From Gallintestinimicrobium propionicum (GTDB lineage Bacteria; Bacillota; Clostridia; Lachnospirales; Lachnospiraceae), in the NCBI RefSeq assembly GCF_025567525.1, contig NZ_JAOQJY010000019.1, positions 5,677 through 69,676 of the forward strand: DNA of 64,000 nucleotides. The letters are read 5' to 3'. A model generated the notes under the pieces. That model made no database searches and was not told the DNA's origin. It saw only the letters and a list, made by a program, of their open reading frames with translations. Shown in pieces: positions 49,252 to 57,417 of this stretch. Within the stretch, counting starts at the first letter, position 1. The number at the start of each line of letters is the position of its first letter. Position numbers and translations under genes: made by a program.

Positions 49252-50253
49252 ATGGAACAGGAAATCAGGCTGCTTTGCAGCGGTTACGGTGCAGAAACGG
49301 GCAGTGACCTGCTTGCGGTAAAGCTTTTTGAAAATACGGAAACCGGGGAAGTGCATACAGAAATAACCGGCGGAATCCGGCAGGGAGACAGTCCGTCCTT
49401 TAGCCTGCTGCATGGAGGCTTCCTGTATACAGTTGCGGAACTGGTCGGAGAAAAACACGCTTACATTTATCAGTACCGCCTTTCGGAAGATGGGATTCCT
49501 GTCCCGACCGGCAAAAAGATTTTCCTTCCGGGTGGAGAGCTGTGCCATCTGTATGCCGGGAAAAAGGCATTGTATGCGAGCTGCTATGGAACCGGGGATT
49601 TCTTTGCAGTGGATTATGATCTCGAGAAAATCCGTTGGCATCGCAGTCCGGGTGCTGGCATGATCGATGCACAGACAGAAAAAATCTGCCCGCATGCGCA
49701 CTGGGTCAGCGAGCAGGATAACATTCTGTACCTTGCAGATCTTGGCTGTGACCGGATTTACCGTTACGAGTTAAAAGACGGACTGCCGGAAAAAGAACTG
49801 GAAGCGCTGGTTTTGCCGACCGGTGAGGGACCGCGTCAGCTGCTGCCGGAGAAAGAATCCGGAAAGCTGCTCAGCGCTCAGGAGCTGGGAGGTACGCTGC
49901 GCCGCTGGGAAAACGGTGGCTGTAGCGAGTGTGTAAAGACGAGCAGATTTGACGGAACAAACTATCCGGGAACAATCTGCATGGCGGATGAGAAGACGGT
50001 GATTGTCTGCAACCGCGGCGCGAATACGTTGTCTGCATTTTCGATAGACGGAAAGCTGCGTTACCTCGGCGAATGGGCGACGGGCAACTGGCCTCGGCAT
50101 CTTCTGCAGATTCCGGGGACGGATCTGATCGTCAATGCATGCAATAAAGAAGGCACGCTGGTTATTTTTGCCTGGAACGGAAAAGAACTGATCCGTAAAG
50201 ACGAAATTATCCTGCCGGGCGCATCCTGTGCGGTTTATTTATCCGGAAAGTAA
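49252..50253 (+). CDS. Lactonase-family beta-propeller protein (6-phosphogluconolactonase-like)
   Basis: A 333-residue seven-bladed propeller protein of the lactonase family (YbhE/Pgl type). Telling motifs are PHAHWVSEQDNILYLADLGCDRIYRYEL and GEGPRQLLPEKESGKLLSAQELGGTL, with WATGNWPRHLLQIPGTDLIVNACNKEG near the end. Members open 6-phosphogluconolactone in the pentose phosphate pathway, though many have untested activity. ATG 49252 has AGAGGA upstream; in-frame starts further up lack one. Confidence 0.85.
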   Translation: MEQEIRLLCSGYGAETGSDLLAVKLFENTETGEVHTEITGGIRQGDSPSFSLLHGGFLYTVAELVGEKHAYIYQYRLSEDGIPVPTGKKIFLPGGELCHLYAGKKALYASCYGTGDFFAVDYDLEKIRWHRSPGAGMIDAQTEKICPHAHWVSEQDNILYLADLGCDRIYRYELKDGLPEKELEALVLPTGEGPRQLLPEKESGKLLSAQELGGTLRRWENGGCSECVKTSRFDGTNYPGTICMADEKTVIVCNRGANTLSAFSIDGKLRYLGEWATGNWPRHLLQIPGTDLIVNACNKEGTLVIFAWNGKELIRKDEIILPGASCAVYLSGK

Positions 50254-50273
50254 GAGAACACACAGTCTCTGCT

Positions 50274-50915
50274 TCAGATCAGCCGCAAAAATGCCAGCAG
50301 AATCAGCAGGGCTCCGGAGAGCCAGTCAACAGAAAAATGAGTTTTTTGTGCAAGGCGGTTTCCAAGCAGGAAGCCGCCTTGTATTGCTGTAAATCCGAAT
50401 AGGAGGGAAAAGAAAAGAACGGCGACAGGATTTAGATTCCCGAGGGCTGCACCGAAGCCTGCTGCAGCACCGTCTAAGGACATCGCGAGGGCGAGGCAGA
50501 CGGATTCCGGGACAGAAAGGCTTTTGGAGGCGTCGGCATCCGCCTTGCAGGGATCGGCGTAGACGGAGAGAAAAAACTGGAAATGCAGGGCACGGAACAT
50601 GAAATTTCTGGAAAAGCCATCGTGACGGCACAGAAAGGATTTGATCGCTTGATCGAGAATCCGAAGGGTGCCCATGCAGACAAGCAGTAAAAAGCAGATC
50701 AGTCGGGCTGCGATAGGGGAAAGAAATGGACGGACGAGGGATCCGGCAAGCATGGAAAGGCAGAGGACACCCGAGCAGACCAGGCTGACAGTGACAGCGC
50801 AGACCAGAGGAAGACGGATTTTGCTGCTTCCGTAGGAAAGCCCGGCGACAAATGTATCCAGGGAAAGGGAGAGGGCGAGAAACGCGGCCTCGGGGATTAT
50901 CCATAAGAAAGTCAT
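50274..50915 (-). CDS. YtaF-type sporulation membrane protein (MntP-like)
   Basis: A 213-residue protein with six predicted membrane segments arranged as two MntP-like halves, each with an Asp in the membrane: LSLSLDTFVAGLSYGSS near the front and LALAMSLDGAAAGFGAALG in the second half. This matches YtaF, a sporulation-linked relative of manganese exporters. The ATG at 50915 is chosen because upstream in-frame codons are only TTG; no clear ribosome binding site is visible. It is convergent with the lactonase gene. Confidence 0.8.
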   Translation of the reverse strand: MTFLWIIPEAAFLALSLSLDTFVAGLSYGSSKIRLPLVCAVTVSLVCSGVLCLSMLAGSLVRPFLSPIAARLICFLLLVCMGTLRILDQAIKSFLCRHDGFSRNFMFRALHFQFFLSVYADPCKADADASKSLSVPESVCLALAMSLDGAAAGFGAALGNLNPVAVLFFSLLFGFTAIQGGFLLGNRLAQKTHFSVDWLSGALLILLAFLRLI

Positions 50916-51020
50916 AAGAATCGGCTTTGGCGGCAGGTGATTTGCTATTAGAGTATGCCTGCCGGGTGGCAAGGGTGCGCAAAAGGGCTGGGTTCATAAA
51001 ACGAACCCAGCCCCATGGTA

Positions 51021-51106
51021 CGGAGAAGGAGGGATTTGAACCCTCGCGCCTGTTACAGCCTACCGGTGTTCGAAGCCGGACCCTTCAGCCACTTGGGTAC
51101 TTCTCC
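51021..51106 (-). tRNA. tRNA-Ser (anticodon CGA)
   Basis: The minus strand reads GGAGAAGTACCCAAGTGGCT, an anticodon loop TTCGAAC with CGA, a long variable arm, T-arm GAGGGTTCAAATCCCTC and acceptor CTTCTCC plus G. Length and the long variable arm are typical of tRNA-Ser. The anticodon stem has one C-A mismatch next to the loop. Confidence 0.85.
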
Positions 51107-51175
51107 ATATATTTTTACAACATCATCATTCTAGCCGAAAAATCTCTAATATGCAAGCGAAAATTTTACAGTCAC

Positions 51176-51204
51176 TTGTACATATTTTTAAAATATTATA
51201 TAAT
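51176..51204 (+). promoter_or_regulatory. Promoter of the phosphofructokinase gene
   Basis: TTGTAC at 51176-51181, a 17-base AT-rich spacer and TATAAT at 51199-51204. The gene start is 53 bases downstream, with AGAAGGAGGA in between. Confidence 0.7.
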
Positions 51205-51257
51205 TCTAGTTAAATGATGGCTGCAGAGGGCGCAGCACAGAGAAGGAGGACTTTGGG

Positions 51258-52331
51258 ATGAAGAGAATAGGTATGCTGACCAGCGGCGGTGACTGTCAGG
51301 CACTGAATGCAGCGATGAGAGGCGTGGCAAAGGTGCTTTACAACAGCACGGAAGACGTTGAAATCTATGGCTTTCAGGACGGTTATCAGGGACTGATCTA
51401 CGGAAAGTTCCGTCTGATGACCTATGACGATTTTTCGGGTATTCTGACAAAGGGCGGCACAATCCTTGGCAGCAGCCGTACTCCTTACAAGCTGATCCGT
51501 GAGCCCGGCGCAGACGGTGTCGACAAAGTGGCGGCGATGAAACAGACCTATTATAAGCTGCAGCTGGACTGCCTGGTAATCCTCGGCGGCAACGGCACAC
51601 ATAAGACAGCGAACCTGCTGCGTCAGGAAGGCCTGAACATTGTAACGCTGCCCAAGACCATCGACAACGATCTCTGGGGAACGGATATGACCTTTGGCTT
51701 CCAGAGCGCGGTCAACATCGCAACAGATGCGCTGGATTGCATCCATACGACGGCGGCATCCCATGGACGCGTATTTATCGTAGAAGTTATGGGACACAAG
51801 GTTGGCTGGCTGACCTTAAATGCCGGTATCGCGGGCGGCGCGGACATCATTCTGGTTCCGGAAATTCCTTACGATATCGACAAGATTGTGGAAAAAATCA
51901 ACGAACGGCATAACCGCGGCAGCAGATTTACAATTCTGGCAGTTGCAGAGGGCGCGATCTCCAAAGAGGACGCCAAGCTGTCGAAAAAAGAATATAAGAA
52001 AAAACTGGAAAACTACAAATATCCTTCGGTTTCCTACGAGATCGCAGAGCAGATTCAGGAAAAGAGCGGCATGGAGGTTCGAGTAACCGTGCCCGGACAT
52101 ACCCAGAGAGGCGGAAGCCCCTGTGCCTATGACCGCGTATTCGCCAGCCGGCTCGGATCAGAAGCAGGCAGGATGATTCTTGACGGGGAATACGGCTTTA
52201 TGGTGGGCTACAAGCACCGCGAAATCGTCAAGGTTCCGCTGGAAGAGGTAGCAGGTAAGTTAAAAATGCTCGATCCCAACGCATCCATCGTCAGAGAGGC
52301 GAAGATGATGGGCATCAGCTTCGGAGATTAA
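51258..52331 (+). CDS. pfkA: 6-phosphofructokinase
   Basis: A 357-residue phosphofructokinase, which phosphorylates fructose 6-phosphate in glycolysis. LTSGGDCQALNAAMRG opens it. The phosphoryl-donor loop reads GGNGTH at 110-115 (usual GGDGS in ATP enzymes), and the catalytic stretch is PKTIDND at 132-138 with Asp136. Lys133 is typical of pyrophosphate-using or mixed clades, while Gly113 is typical of ATP users, so the donor is unclear. GHTQRGGSPCAYDR binds the sugar phosphate. The gene has its own promoter and a strong AGAAGGAGG site. Confidence 0.9.
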   Translation: MKRIGMLTSGGDCQALNAAMRGVAKVLYNSTEDVEIYGFQDGYQGLIYGKFRLMTYDDFSGILTKGGTILGSSRTPYKLIREPGADGVDKVAAMKQTYYKLQLDCLVILGGNGTHKTANLLRQEGLNIVTLPKTIDNDLWGTDMTFGFQSAVNIATDALDCIHTTAASHGRVFIVEVMGHKVGWLTLNAGIAGGADIILVPEIPYDIDKIVEKINERHNRGSRFTILAVAEGAISKEDAKLSKKEYKKKLENYKYPSVSYEIAEQIQEKSGMEVRVTVPGHTQRGGSPCAYDRVFASRLGSEAGRMILDGEYGFMVGYKHREIVKVPLEEVAGKLKMLDPNASIVREAKMMGISFGD

Positions 52332-52340
52332 AAGACAACG

Positions 52341-52371
52341 GACGGCGCCGCGTACATTGCGTGACGCCGTC
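52341..52371 (+). terminator. GC-rich hairpin between pfkA and dnaX
   Basis: GACGGCG at 52341-52347 pairs with CGCCGTC at 52365-52371. No T-run follows, so it may only weaken read-through. Confidence 0.4.
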
Positions 52372-52402
52372 TGCTTTGCGGAGAACATAAGGAGGTTCGT
52401 CC

Positions 52403-53980
52403 ATGTCCTACACGGCGATGTATCGACGGTTCCGTCCGACTACCTTTGAAGAGGTCAAGGGACAGGATGCGATTGTCACAACACTGAAAAACCAGATCCG
52501 GTCGGATCGTATCGGTCATGCCTATTTATTCTGCGGTACAAGAGGTACCGGTAAAACGAGTATTGCGAAGCTTTTTGCAAAAAGTGTCAATTGCGAGCAT
52601 CCCGTGGACGGAAGCCCCTGCGGAGAATGCGCATCCTGTAAGGCGATTGCAGAAGGCAGAAGCATGAATGTGATAGAAATAGACGCAGCGTCTAATAACG
52701 GCGTCGATAATATTCGTGAAATCGTGAATGAAGTGGCATATTCCCCGACAGAAGGAAAATACCGCGTTTATATCATCGACGAGGTTCATATGCTTTCTGC
52801 GGGAGCGTTCAACGCACTGTTAAAAACCCTGGAGGAGCCGCCGTCCTACGTCATCTTTATTCTGGCGACGACGGAAGCCAATAAAATTCCGGTTACGATT
52901 TTGTCCCGCTGTCAGCGTTATGATTTCAAGCGCCTGACGGTCGAACAGATCGAAGAGCGCATGAAGGAAGCCCTTGCCGCGGCGGGCGAAGAGCTGCCGA
53001 TCGAGGAAAAGGCGTTAAAATACCTTGCAAAATCCGCAGACGGTGCGATGCGTGATGCCTGGAGCCTTCTGGATCAGTGCCTTGCGTTCCATTTCGGACA
53101 CGAGCTGACCTACGATATGGTGCTGGACGTGCTGGGCGCGGTGGATACGTCGGTGTTCAGCAAACTGTTGCGCTGCGTGATTGCGCGGGATGTGGCGGGC
53201 TGTATCGGTGTGCTGGAAGAGATCGTGCTGCAGGGACGGGATATGAGCCAGTTTGTTTCCGATTTTACCTGGTATCTGCGCAACCTCCTGCTGGTGAAAA
53301 CTTCCGGGGATTCTTGTGAAGAAGTGATTGACATATCCAGTGAGAATCTGGCAAGATTGAAAGAAGAAGCGCAGCAGATCGAAGTAGACGCGATCATGCG
53401 GGATATCCGGTGTTTTTCGGAGCTGTCCGGTAGGATTCGCTATGCGGGTCAGAAACGTGTCCTGATTGAAATGGCGCTGATTCGGCTGTGCAGGCCGGAG
53501 ATGGAGACGAACGAAGATACACTTCTGGAACGGATTCGAAAGCTGGAACAGACGGTGGAACAGATCGAAAGCGGCTCGATTGCAATCGCAGCGGCGCCGA
53601 CAGGACAGCCCGCAGTGCAGGCAGCAGCGCCGGTCAGAAGGGCAGAGCTGCCCAAGGCAGTTCCCGAGGAAATCAAAGAAATCGTAGCCAAGTGGCCACG
53701 GGTTGCAGGAAGTGCACAGCAGCCGATGAAGTCGTATCTCAAAAATGCGCGCTTAAGCCTTGGCGGTGACAATCGGCTGCTGCTTGTGGTGGAAGACGGG
53801 CTGGCGTCCGATTATTTTACCAAAGAACCGGCAAATAAGGGCGCACTGGAACAACTGTTGGCGGAGCTGACGGGCAAGCAGATCGAGGTTGAAGTCCGCA
53901 GCGTGCGCAGCAAACAGGAAATGGAAAGTTCTTATGTAGACCTGACAAGGGTCATTCATATGGACATAGAAGAAGAGTAA
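52403..53980 (+). CDS. dnaX: DNA polymerase III subunit gamma/tau
   Basis: A 525-residue clamp-loader ATPase. MSYTAMYRRFRPTTFEEVKGQ is the classic start; Walker A GTRGTGKT is at 45-52, zinc cysteines are Cys64, Cys73, Cys76 and Cys79, Walker B is VYIIDEVHML, and sensor 1 is FILATTEANKIP. The C-terminal part (after about 370) is the tau-like extension. AAGGAGG precedes the ATG. It loads the sliding clamp at the replication fork. ebfC and recR follow with 22- and 1-base gaps, the widely conserved order. Confidence 0.96.
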   Translation: MSYTAMYRRFRPTTFEEVKGQDAIVTTLKNQIRSDRIGHAYLFCGTRGTGKTSIAKLFAKSVNCEHPVDGSPCGECASCKAIAEGRSMNVIEIDAASNNGVDNIREIVNEVAYSPTEGKYRVYIIDEVHMLSAGAFNALLKTLEEPPSYVIFILATTEANKIPVTILSRCQRYDFKRLTVEQIEERMKEALAAAGEELPIEEKALKYLAKSADGAMRDAWSLLDQCLAFHFGHELTYDMVLDVLGAVDTSVFSKLLRCVIARDVAGCIGVLEEIVLQGRDMSQFVSDFTWYLRNLLLVKTSGDSCEEVIDISSENLARLKEEAQQIEVDAIMRDIRCFSELSGRIRYAGQKRVLIEMALIRLCRPEMETNEDTLLERIRKLEQTVEQIESGSIAIAAAPTGQPAVQAAAPVRRAELPKAVPEEIKEIVAKWPRVAGSAQQPMKSYLKNARLSLGGDNRLLLVVEDGLASDYFTKEPANKGALEQLLAELTGKQIEVEVRSVRSKQEMESSYVDLTRVIHMDIEEE

Positions 53981-54002
53981 CAAACAGAAAGGATGCAATA
54001 AA

Positions 54003-54353
54003 ATGGCAAAGAGAGGCGGTTTTCCGGGCGGCATGGGTATGCCCGGCAACATGAATAACCTGATGAAGCAGGCACAGCGCATGCAGCGTCAGATGGAAGA
54101 AGGACAGAAGGAACTCGAGGTGAAAGAGTTCTCTGCAAAATCCGGCGGCGGCGCGGTTGAGGCTGTCGTAAACGGCAAAAAGGAGCTGGTAAAGCTGACC
54201 ATTTCCGAAGAAGCAGTAGATCCGGAAGATGTGGAAATGCTGCAGGATATGATCGTTGCGGCTGTGAATGAAGCGATGAAGCAGGCGGACGAAGCGAGCC
54301 AGGAGCTGATGGGTAAAATGACAGGCGGACTCGGCGGAGGCTTCCCGTTCTGA
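54003..54353 (+). CDS. YbaB/EbfC nucleoid-associated protein
   Basis: A 116-residue DNA-binding protein: NNLMKQAQRMQRQMEEGQKELEVKEF, then GGGAVEAVVNGKKELVKLTI and the closing helix. Dimers of this family bind DNA as nucleoid proteins. The Gly/Met-rich ends (GGFPGGMGMPGNMNN and GGLGGGFPF) are typical in Firmicutes. It sits between dnaX and recR. Confidence 0.95.
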   Translation: MAKRGGFPGGMGMPGNMNNLMKQAQRMQRQMEEGQKELEVKEFSAKSGGGAVEAVVNGKKELVKLTISEEAVDPEDVEMLQDMIVAAVNEAMKQADEASQELMGKMTGGLGGGFPF

Positions 54354-54354
54354 T

Positions 54355-54957
54355 ATGGATCTTTACAGCGGCTATATCAACAAACTCATTGACGAGCTTT
54401 CGGGGCTTCCCGGAATTGGCAGTAAATCTGCGCAGCGTCTGGCGTTTCACCTGATCGGGCTTCCGGAAGCAAAGGTGAACAGGATTGCAAATGCGATGAT
54501 ACAGGCTCGGCAGAATGTTCGCTATTGTAAGGAATGCTTTACCCTGACCGATAACGAGCTTTGCCCGATCTGTGCCAACGCAGAGCGGGACCATTCGACG
54601 ATTATGGTTGTGGAGAACAGCCGGGATCTGGCTGCCTACGAAAAAACCGGAAAATACAAAGGAGTCTATCATGTGCTGCACGGGGCGATTTCCCCGATGC
54701 TGGGCGTGGGACCCCATGATATCAAATTAAAAGAGCTGATGGAGCGCCTGAGTAGAGAGCCGGAGGTAAAAGAAGTCATTATCGCAACCAACTCCAGCCT
54801 TGAGGGTGAGACGACGGCGATGTACATCGGCAAGCTGATTAAACCCACCGGAATCCGTGTGACGAGAATCGCGAGCGGCGTACCGGTAGGCGGCGATCTG
54901 GAATACATTGATGAAGTAACACTGCTTCGTGCGCTGGAGGGGCGTACCGAGCTGTAA
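54355..54957 (+). CDS. recR: Recombination protein RecR
   Basis: A 200-residue RecR. The helix-hairpin-helix is in LSGLPGIGSKSAQRLAFHL, the zinc finger uses Cys58, Cys61, Cys70 and Cys73, and the Toprim domain spans about 80-175 (MVVENSRDLAAYEKTGKYKGVYHVLHGAISPM, EVIIATNSSLEGETTAMYI). It helps load RecA at gaps with RecF/RecO. It starts 1 base after the ebfC stop. Confidence 0.97.
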   Translation: MDLYSGYINKLIDELSGLPGIGSKSAQRLAFHLIGLPEAKVNRIANAMIQARQNVRYCKECFTLTDNELCPICANAERDHSTIMVVENSRDLAAYEKTGKYKGVYHVLHGAISPMLGVGPHDIKLKELMERLSREPEVKEVIIATNSSLEGETTAMYIGKLIKPTGIRVTRIASGVPVGGDLEYIDEVTLLRALEGRTEL

Positions 54958-54994
54958 CAGACAAAATTTTCAGACGAAAGGGATGGACGAACCT

Positions 54995-56026
54995 ATGAAA
55001 AAAGAGTTATTCGGGGAAGTAAACGGCAGAGAGGTGTATTTGTATACACTGGAAAACAGTCATGGTATGAAGGTGACGGTCAGCAGCTTCGGTGCGCTGA
55101 TCATCCGCATCTGGGCGCCGGATCATAACGGTAATTTTGCAGATGTTGCACTCGGTTATGACAGGTTGGAGCAATATCTGGAAAACGGTAAATTTTACGG
55201 TGCAGTCGTTGCGCCGAATGCGAACCGGATCGGCGGTGCAAAATTCACCCTCGAAGGAAAAACCTACGAGCTGTCTGTCAACGACAATGGCAATAACCTG
55301 CACAGTCACAGAGCTCTGGGTGGGCATAAGCGGATCTGGGATGCCGAAGAAAAAGAAAACGGCATTTTATTCACGATGTCTATGAAAGATGGGGAACTTG
55401 GCTTTAGCGGAAACAGGGACTTTTCGGTTCTGTATGAGCTGACGGAGGAGAACGGACTGCGCATTACCTATGATGTGGTAAGCGATGCAGATACGATTCT
55501 TAACCTGACAAACCATTGTTATTTCAATCTGGATGGACACGGTGCCGGACCGATTACCGACCATGAGCTGCAGTTGTTTTCTCATGCGTATACTCCGGCC
55601 GATGCAGAATCGATTCCGAATGGAGATATTTTACGCGTAGAAGGTACACCGATGGATTTCACAGAGCCGCATCTGATCGGCGAACGGATCGATGCAGACT
55701 TTGACCAGCTTAAAATGGCAGGCGGATATGACCATAACTGGGTTCTGGACAATTACACCGGGCAGGTTCGTAAAATTGCAGTTGTCAAGAGCTCTGATAA
55801 ATCCCGCATAATGGAGGTTTATACAGATCTTCCGGGCGTTCAGTTCTATTCGGGCAACTCCAGGGATTTTGAAGACGTAAAGGATGGGAAAACCTACGGC
55901 TACAGAGCGGGTCTGGCACTGGAAACCCAGTTCTATCCGGATACACCGAACAAACCGCAGTTTCCTTCTTCGGTATTCGGACCTGACAGACCGTATCACA
56001 CCGTAACAGAATATCGGTTTGTATAA
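54995..56026 (+). CDS. galM: Galactose mutarotase (aldose 1-epimerase)
   Basis: A 343-residue mutarotase that interconverts alpha and beta forms of sugars such as galactose. VVAPNANRIGGAKFTLEGKTYEL, the His of NLHSHRALGG, His in LTNHCYFNLDGHG and the Glu near the end in ALETQFYPD form the active site. ATG 54995 is preferred over the earlier in-frame ATG 54929, which lies in recR; ATG 54983 is also possible. It ends at a strong bidirectional terminator. Confidence 0.92.
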   Translation: MKKELFGEVNGREVYLYTLENSHGMKVTVSSFGALIIRIWAPDHNGNFADVALGYDRLEQYLENGKFYGAVVAPNANRIGGAKFTLEGKTYELSVNDNGNNLHSHRALGGHKRIWDAEEKENGILFTMSMKDGELGFSGNRDFSVLYELTEENGLRITYDVVSDADTILNLTNHCYFNLDGHGAGPITDHELQLFSHAYTPADAESIPNGDILRVEGTPMDFTEPHLIGERIDADFDQLKMAGGYDHNWVLDNYTGQVRKIAVVKSSDKSRIMEVYTDLPGVQFYSGNSRDFEDVKDGKTYGYRAGLALETQFYPDTPNKPQFPSSVFGPDRPYHTVTEYRFV

Positions 56027-56047
56027 CACTGTCTACGCAGGACATAG

Positions 56048-56098
56048 AAAAACCGGCAGCAGCGAAGCGATCAAAGCTTTGCTGTCTGCCGGTTTTTA
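56048..56098. terminator. Bidirectional terminator between galM and the sialidase-like gene
   Basis: AAAAACCGGCAG and CTGCCGGTTTTT form the stem base, with further pairing of AAGC/GCTT inside. T-runs lie on both strands, fitting the convergent genes. Confidence 0.88.
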
Positions 56099-56102
56099 TT
56101 CA

Positions 56103-56115
56103 TGACAATAGAATG
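56103..56115 (+). repeat. Half copy of the dispersed hairpin repeat
   Basis: TGACAATAGAATG, preceded by ATTCA as in copy 1 at 31.27 kb. The mirrored right arm is missing. It lies just past the galM terminator, in the chromosomal part. Confidence 0.5.
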
Positions 56116-56133
56116 TTGCCGTCTTTGCTTCCC

Positions 56134-57303
56134 TTATCTTTTGCAGGTCAGAGTCTCGTCCCCGCCAACGCCTTTACAAAGCTTTTCTCCTAGGATCCAT
56201 GCTTCATCCATGCACAGATATTTAATACGCTTACGATAGCCCCACGCATAAGCGACATGAATCCTGCCATCTTTTCCCTGAATCAGGCAGGGATATTCGT
56301 AACGGCGGTTGTTGACGTCGTTCCACGGACCGATAAAGCCCTCGCCGTGCTCGATGATACGCCGCCAGGGCCAGCTTTTTCCTCCGTCCTCGGAAATGGC
56401 GAGTACGACAGGACAGCGCTGGTCGGGCCAGACGGTGCGCTCGGGCTCGTCATTGAAGGCGACGTCATTGTATACAACGCAGACTGCGCCGCTTTGAAGA
56501 CGGATTGCGGTAATGCTTGCGTTGTTGTTGCGCAGCACAGTAGGCTCCGGCACGCTCCAGGTTTCGCCGTTATCATGGGATTCCGAACGGTAAATATGGT
56601 CAGCAGAGCGGCTGCGCAGCAGGCAGATCAGATTTCCGGGAGAAAGCTCCACGATATTGCCGTGTACGCGCCCGCGGCTGCCGGGCATCATGACGCTGCG
56701 CCAGGTTTTGCCCTGGTCGTCTGAAAGCTGCAGGACGGTGTAATCGTCTCCCATGCAGGAATCGTTGATCGCACATCGGAAATTGTTGAAAATAAAACGT
56801 CCGTTGGACAGAATCTGAATCTTTTGCCGGCAGAACGAGCCGGGAGCGGAAAACATTGTCTCGGTCGCCTCCCAGGTGTGCCCGTTATCGCGGGAAATTT
56901 TCCGGCGGATTTCAGCAGTTCCCTGTAAATTGTCAGAGGTTGGATTGTTGGGATCACGGGAAACCTGTGCGGTATACATCAGCCAGATTTCTCCGTTTGG
57001 ATGCAGGAAGAGGGAAGGATTCTGCTCGCTGCGGGTCGGATCATCGGAAACAATTACCGGTGTTTCCCACTGGGAACTGTCCTCTGACAGACGCGACACA
57101 GCAATGCTGACGTCCGCGTTTCCTTCACAGGAGCCTGCAAACCAGCAGCAAAGCAGATCGCCATTTTCAAGCTCTAAAAGATCGGGCGCGTGACAGCTGT
57201 TCCACGGATTCGGAATCAGGGATTCCACGAAATTCAAAGCGGTATCGCGGTAAAGCCTGCCGTCGTCTCCGACAGGCGGCAGGTCAATAATCGTATGTGA
57301 CAT
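56134..57303 (-). CDS. Sialidase-like BNR-repeat glycosidase
   Basis: A 389-residue six-bladed propeller protein of the sialidase/neuraminidase superfamily. Asp-box repeats (S-x-D-x-G-x-x-W) are visible as SRDNGHTWEA, SDDQGKTWRS, SHDNGETWSV and SEDGGKSWPW. The front WNSCHAPDLLELENGDLLCCWFAG is typical of the cytoplasmic BNR_2 branch. No signal peptide is visible, so it would act on sugars taken into the cell. The start at 57303 has AAAGGGGAC upstream on the minus strand. It lies downstream of a GH2 gene on the same strand. Sialic acid as true substrate is uncertain. Confidence 0.8.
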   Translation of the reverse strand: MSHTIIDLPPVGDDGRLYRDTALNFVESLIPNPWNSCHAPDLLELENGDLLCCWFAGSCEGNADVSIAVSRLSEDSSQWETPVIVSDDPTRSEQNPSLFLHPNGEIWLMYTAQVSRDPNNPTSDNLQGTAEIRRKISRDNGHTWEATETMFSAPGSFCRQKIQILSNGRFIFNNFRCAINDSCMGDDYTVLQLSDDQGKTWRSVMMPGSRGRVHGNIVELSPGNLICLLRSRSADHIYRSESHDNGETWSVPEPTVLRNNNASITAIRLQSGAVCVVYNDVAFNDEPERTVWPDQRCPVVLAISEDGGKSWPWRRIIEHGEGFIGPWNDVNNRRYEYPCLIQGKDGRIHVAYAWGYRKRIKYLCMDEAWILGEKLCKGVGGDETLTCKR

Positions 57304-57355
57304 AAGTCCCCTTTCTTTTAACATTGCGCAGGACAATGCTCACTCAATGTGAAAC

Positions 57356-57396
57356 GCATGCGCGAAAGATTCTTTTGTGAATCTTTTTGCGCATGC
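57356..57396. terminator. Hairpin between GH2 and sialidase-like genes
   Basis: GCATGCGC(G)AAAGATTC pairs with GAATCTTT(TT)GCGCATGC over a 6-base loop, one bulge on each side. The T-run is weak, so partial read-through from the GH2 gene is possible. Confidence 0.5.
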
Positions 57397-57417
57397 GCAT
57401 AACAGGTATATACAAAT

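Noticed and set aside
52332..52402. SRP RNA gene, which often lies just before dnaX in Firmicutes
   Set aside because: The gap is only 71 bases and has just a short GC hairpin, too small for the SRP RNA core.
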